Source: Duganella zoogloeoides
Lineage (GTDB): Bacteria > Pseudomonadota > Gammaproteobacteria > Burkholderiales > Burkholderiaceae_D
DNA: 64,000 nt
Assembly: GCF_034479515.1 (NCBI RefSeq)
Contig: NZ_CP140152.1
Span: 1,984,001 to 2,048,000, forward strand
Direction: 5' to 3'
Shown here piece after piece: positions 61,358 to 64,000 of this stretch. The notes under the pieces were generated by a model. It was not told where the DNA came from, did not search any database, and worked only from the letters and a program-made list of their open reading frames with translations. Position numbers and translations under genes: made by a program. The stretch's first letter is position 1. Each line of letters starts with the position of its first letter.

Positions 61358-61684
61358 TTATTCGAGTGCGGCGTCGATGCGAGCGATCAAACCGTCGGCA
61401 CCGAGCCTGATCCTGAGCCAGCCTGTTTCGTGGCCGAAATCGCCGGTGAAGTCAACTCGGGCGGTGGCTGCGCTGTCGCTCAGCCGCTCCAGCGCCAGCA
61501 GTTTCGTGCTGGTGTGATAGCCGACGAAGTACTGCGCGAGGTAGCGGCGGATGCCGTCGGTGCCGATAAAGGCATCGCCCACCGAGACGTCCTCGATGAA
61601 CGCTTCGGCGCTGAACAGCGCCAGCGTGCCCGCCACGTCGAAGGCGTTGGCGTTCTCGATAAACTGGTTTACCAGCTTTTCCAT
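61358..61684 (-). CDS. Second SnoaL/NTF2-like protein
   Basis: A 108-residue NTF2-fold protein (VNQFIENANAFDVAGTLALF, AFIGTDGIRRYLAQYFVGYH). The His/Tyr of YFVGYH face the pocket in related folds. It lies three bases behind the reductase gene and almost certainly shares its transcript. A 75-bp spacer with no gene separates it from the next NTF2-like gene. Function unknown. Confidence 0.72.
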   Translation of the reverse strand: MEKLVNQFIENANAFDVAGTLALFSAEAFIEDVSVGDAFIGTDGIRRYLAQYFVGYHTSTKLLALERLSDSAATARVDFTGDFGHETGWLRIRLGADGLIARIDAALE

Positions 61685-61687
61685 GAG

Positions 61688-62677
61688 TTACTCCTCGATG
61701 TCGATGATGGTGGTGTCGGCAATGCTCGCAGCAAAACCATTGCCAAACAGCGTGGCCGGCGTCTGGAAGCCGGGACGGTATTCGCCGGCCAGCACGCGCC
61801 GGCCTGCCTCGGCGGCAGCGGTGGCGGTGAAGGTGTAGCCGTTGACCGTGTCGAGGATCGAGCGCACCACGGAGCCGTCCGCACCGGTCACTTCGGCCAC
61901 GGCCTGGTACCGGTTGGCTTGCCGTTCGTGTTCGGTGGGACCATCGGGCAGCGCCGCCAGGTCGCCCTGCGGAAAGCCGGGACCGGTCACGTGGACGTAG
62001 GCCGCGATGTCGGCCACGCCGGTGGCGCGCCAGAGCGTGACAAGGTCGGGCAGGGTGACCTGGAAGCACTCGACCGGCCCCTTGCCAAAGTCGAACTGGC
62101 GGATCGTGGCGGCAGGCTGCGCCACCAGCTTGCCGCCGGCGCGCGCCAGCGTCGCGTTGGTCACGCCGGCCATGGCGCTGATGGCCGAACCGCGCGACAG
62201 GCCGCCAGCGACATGCATGGCGACCGCGATGCGCACGGGATGGCTGGTTCGCGCCACGGCATGGCCGGCCAGGCAACCGAGCATGGCGACGCTGCCGCCG
62301 CTGCCGGGCAACAGCATCACGTTGGCGGCACGGGCTTCGGCGTCGATTTCTTCGGCCAGCCGGTAGCCGTCCAGCTCCGCTGCCACGTCGAGGTAATGCA
62401 CGCCATTGCGCATGCCGGCCCGCATCAGCACCCCAGCGGTGGCAGCAAATGGTCCCGCGCAGTTCAACAGCACACCGATGTCCGCCAGCGAGCGGTCGAT
62501 CAAGGCATTGTCGTCCAGTGCGAATACCCGGTATTCCACGCCAAGGCTGGCGGCCAGCCCGGCGAGGTCCGGCTGGCTGCGTCCCGCCAGGATCAGCGGT
62601 GTGCCTGCCGCTGCGGCGCTCTGCGCCGCCATGCGACCGGTGTAACCGGTCGCGCCATAGATCATCAGTTTTTTCAT
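61688..62677 (-). CDS. Saccharopine dehydrogenase-like NAD(P) oxidoreductase
   Basis: A 329-residue protein with an N-terminal Rossmann domain (MIYGATGYTGRMAA; GATGYTG at 8-14) and the NCAGPFAATAGVLMRAG and HYLDVAAELDG segments of saccharopine dehydrogenase-like/trans-acting enoyl reductases. Such enzymes reduce double bonds in lipid or polyketide-like substrates, often with partner proteins. Its start overlaps the stop of the VOC remnant as ATGA. Together with two NTF2-like genes it forms a small catabolic or biosynthetic unit, probably under the divergent AraC gene. Confidence 0.8.
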   Translation of the reverse strand: MKKLMIYGATGYTGRMAAQSAAAAGTPLILAGRSQPDLAGLAASLGVEYRVFALDDNALIDRSLADIGVLLNCAGPFAATAGVLMRAGMRNGVHYLDVAAELDGYRLAEEIDAEARAANVMLLPGSGGSVAMLGCLAGHAVARTSHPVRIAVAMHVAGGLSRGSAISAMAGVTNATLARAGGKLVAQPAATIRQFDFGKGPVECFQVTLPDLVTLWRATGVADIAAYVHVTGPGFPQGDLAALPDGPTEHERQANRYQAVAEVTGADGSVVRSILDTVNGYTFTATAAAEAGRRVLAGEYRPGFQTPATLFGNGFAASIADTTIIDIEE

Positions 62678-62835
62678 GTCAGTGCTGCCATTCCTTGCAA
62701 ATCGGGATGGCCGGCGGGGCCCAGTTTGCCGTCGTAGTCGAGCACATGGGCGATGCCCAGCGGGGCCAGTGCTGTTTCATAGAATGCGATCGAGCGAGCG
62801 ATGTCGCTGACGGAGATGAAAACGTGGTCGAGCAT
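62674..62835 (-). pseudogene. Truncated VOC (glyoxalase/bleomycin-resistance) family gene
   Basis: A 53-residue reading frame starting MLDHVFISVSDIARSIAFYE, the first beta-alpha unit of a VOC protein, which normally has about 120-130 residues. The match stops after HPDLQG and the frame ends in the ATGA overlap with the reductase. AAGGAG is five bases before the ATG, so the fragment is probably still translated. One metal ligand (His4) is kept but the remaining half of the fold is absent. Confidence 0.7.
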
Positions 62836-62964
62836 GGGTTCTCCTTGAATCAAAGGATTGATGATAGGGGCGGCGCTCCCCGCTCACTCACCTGAAGCTC
62901 TTTCAAACTTGCCTATTTCTGCTTTTTGATTGCAGGGCAGGACGCCGCCTGTTAGTGTCGAAAC

Positions 62965-63858
62965 ATGGAAGATAAAATGAAAACACTGCGGGCGTTGGCC
63001 GCCGGTGCGCAAAACCGCCGTACCGACACCGGCATCCCGCGCGTGGCCATGGTGCAGGGCGCAATCCCGGAACACCTGCTGGCGGCCGTGTACGACCCGA
63101 TGATCAACCTGATCCTGACCGGCTCCAAGACCATGACGGTGGGCGACCGCACCTTGCACTAAGATCCGGCCACGTATTTTGTCATGTCGGTGGATCTGCC
63201 AGCGGTGGGGGCGGTGCATCCCGCCGCCACAGGGGAACCGTACCTGGCCGTGAGCCTGACGCTCGATCCGGCCATTGTCGCGGCGCTGATCCGCGACTTG
63301 CCGGTGCAGATATGCAGCACATTGTCCGGTTCCGGATTCTCGGTGGCGCCGGTGAACGACGACTTGCTCGATGCATGGATACGCATGCTGCGGCTGATGG
63401 AGCGGCCGAACGAGATTGCGGTGCTCGCTCCCGCCTACGAGCGCGAGATCCTGTTCCGCGTGCTGCAAGGGCCGCTGGGCTGGATGTTGCGCGACATCGC
63501 CGCGCCCGACACGGCGCTGTCGCGCATCGCTGTCGCCATCAACTGGATACGCAATAATTTTACCGAGCAGGTGAGGGTGGAGGCGCTGGCCGAGATGGCG
63601 GCATTCAGCGTGTCGGCTTTTCACCGGCATTTCAAGGCGGTGACGGCCTTGAGTCCGTTGCAGTATCAAAAACGGCTGCGGCTGCTGCATGCGCGTGCGC
63701 AGCTGATTGCCGGCCAGGGCAGCGCCACGTCGATCGCCTTCAGCGTGGGCTACGAGAGCCCCAACCAGTTCAGTCGCGAATATTCTCGCCTGTTCGGGCT
63801 GCCGCCTTCGCGCGACGTGGCGCAGGCATTGCGCTATGCGAGCAACAGCCAGGCGTAG
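62965..63858 (+). pseudogene. AraC-family regulator interrupted by one in-frame TAA
   Basis: One continuous frame of 298 codons with a single stop (TAA at 63160-63162). Before it: TGIPRVAMVQGAIPEHLLAA, TGSKTMTVGDRTLH. After it: DPATYFVMSVDLPAVGAV, then two HTH motifs at the C-terminus (VRVEALAEMAAFSVSAFHRHF, ATSIAFSVGYESPNQFSREY, FGLPPSRD). This is the cupin N-terminal plus AraC HTH organisation. In relatives the position of the stop carries Tyr (TAC/TAT), one base from TAA. Translation could restart at ATG 63184. It is divergent from the reductase operon. Confidence 0.8.
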
Positions 63859-64000
63859 CGTGCACGTTCACGGCTGAACTGCAAGGCGCATTGGTACCCA
63901 GCCTGAAAGGCGACCGGGGACGCGTCGTATCGCTCGAACCTGGCTTTCTGCTTGCCGACCTGCTGTTACCGCAATTTTTCAAGCGAGGAGACGATCTGGT
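63859..64000. other. No assignable gene at the right edge
   Basis: After the AraC stop I see no supported gene. A frame on the plus strand stays open from about 63860 to the end and reads like protein (TAELQGALVPSLKGD, VVSLEPGFLLADLLLPQFF), but no start codon with a ribosome site is visible. It may be the beginning of a gene that continues to the right. Confidence 0.3.

Noticed and set aside
63770-63982. Small minus-strand frame at the right edge
   Set aside because: 70 residues of Arg/Ser/Ala-rich sequence overlapping the AraC 3' end, no ribosome site and no recognisable motif.

Overview
The window is high-GC DNA from a Gram-negative bacterium. The TonB-dependent receptor, the lipoprotein and Tat/Sec signals, CheV, the GbpR-type LysR regulator and the oxidative pentose genes suggest a betaproteobacterium of the Oxalobacteraceae type (Massilia/Duganella-like). 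That placement is inferred from gene content only. No phage, integrase, insertion sequence or CRISPR array was found, and the only RNA gene is one tRNA-Gly(GCC).

Layout. 1-560: the start of a hipBA-like toxin-antitoxin operon with a visible operator, running off the left edge. 584-9874: housekeeping and catabolic genes (nitronate monooxygenase with an orphan LuxR-type response regulator, LysR regulator, TPR/GYPQQ-repeat membrane protein, D-amino-acid dehydrogenase-like oxidase, DUF885 metallo-hydrolase, FAD monooxygenase). 9983-15525: a class A beta-lactamase facing a two-gene unit made of a Pls/PosA-type membrane non-ribosomal peptide synthetase and its phosphopantetheinyl transferase. 15640-17151: AMP nucleosidase.

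17215-39909 is the core of the window: a roughly 22 kb arabinan/arabinose utilisation locus. A surface endo-arabinanase lipoprotein, two secreted GH43 enzymes, a GH51 arabinofuranosidase, a DUF1680 (GH127/GH146-type) beta-L-arabinofuranosidase and a GH97 enzyme would break arabinose polymers. A TonB receptor and a GPH-family symporter would bring products in. A cytoplasmic GH43 and aldose 1-epimerase would finish hydrolysis. An SDR dehydrogenase, an IlvD/Edd-family pentonate dehydratase, an FAH-family protein and a ketoglutarate-semialdehyde dehydrogenase would oxidise L-arabinose to 2-oxoglutarate. Three promoters carry the same dyad, GATAYC-N6-GRTATC, exactly 19 bp before a TTGG-type -35 and an 18-bp spacer. 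Half-sites of the same motif flank the promoter of the LysR gene that closes the locus, so this gene is the obvious candidate activator.

39920-53453: signalling and envelope genes (GAF protein plus degenerate receiver, MarR-GNAT fusion, penicillin acylase, glycosyltransferase, acyltransferase, LytS/LytTR pair, another GH43, GGDEF-EAL protein). Several contain in-frame tandem DNA repeats. 53470-60810: two cation/proton antiporters, tRNA-Gly, CheV, a DJ-1/PfpI protein, S-formylglutathione hydrolase and YbdK-type carboxylate-amine ligase. 60812-63858: a small operon of two NTF2-like proteins, a saccharopine-dehydrogenase-like reductase and a truncated VOC gene, divergent from an AraC regulator interrupted by a single in-frame TAA. 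The last 140 bases contain no gene that I can assign.
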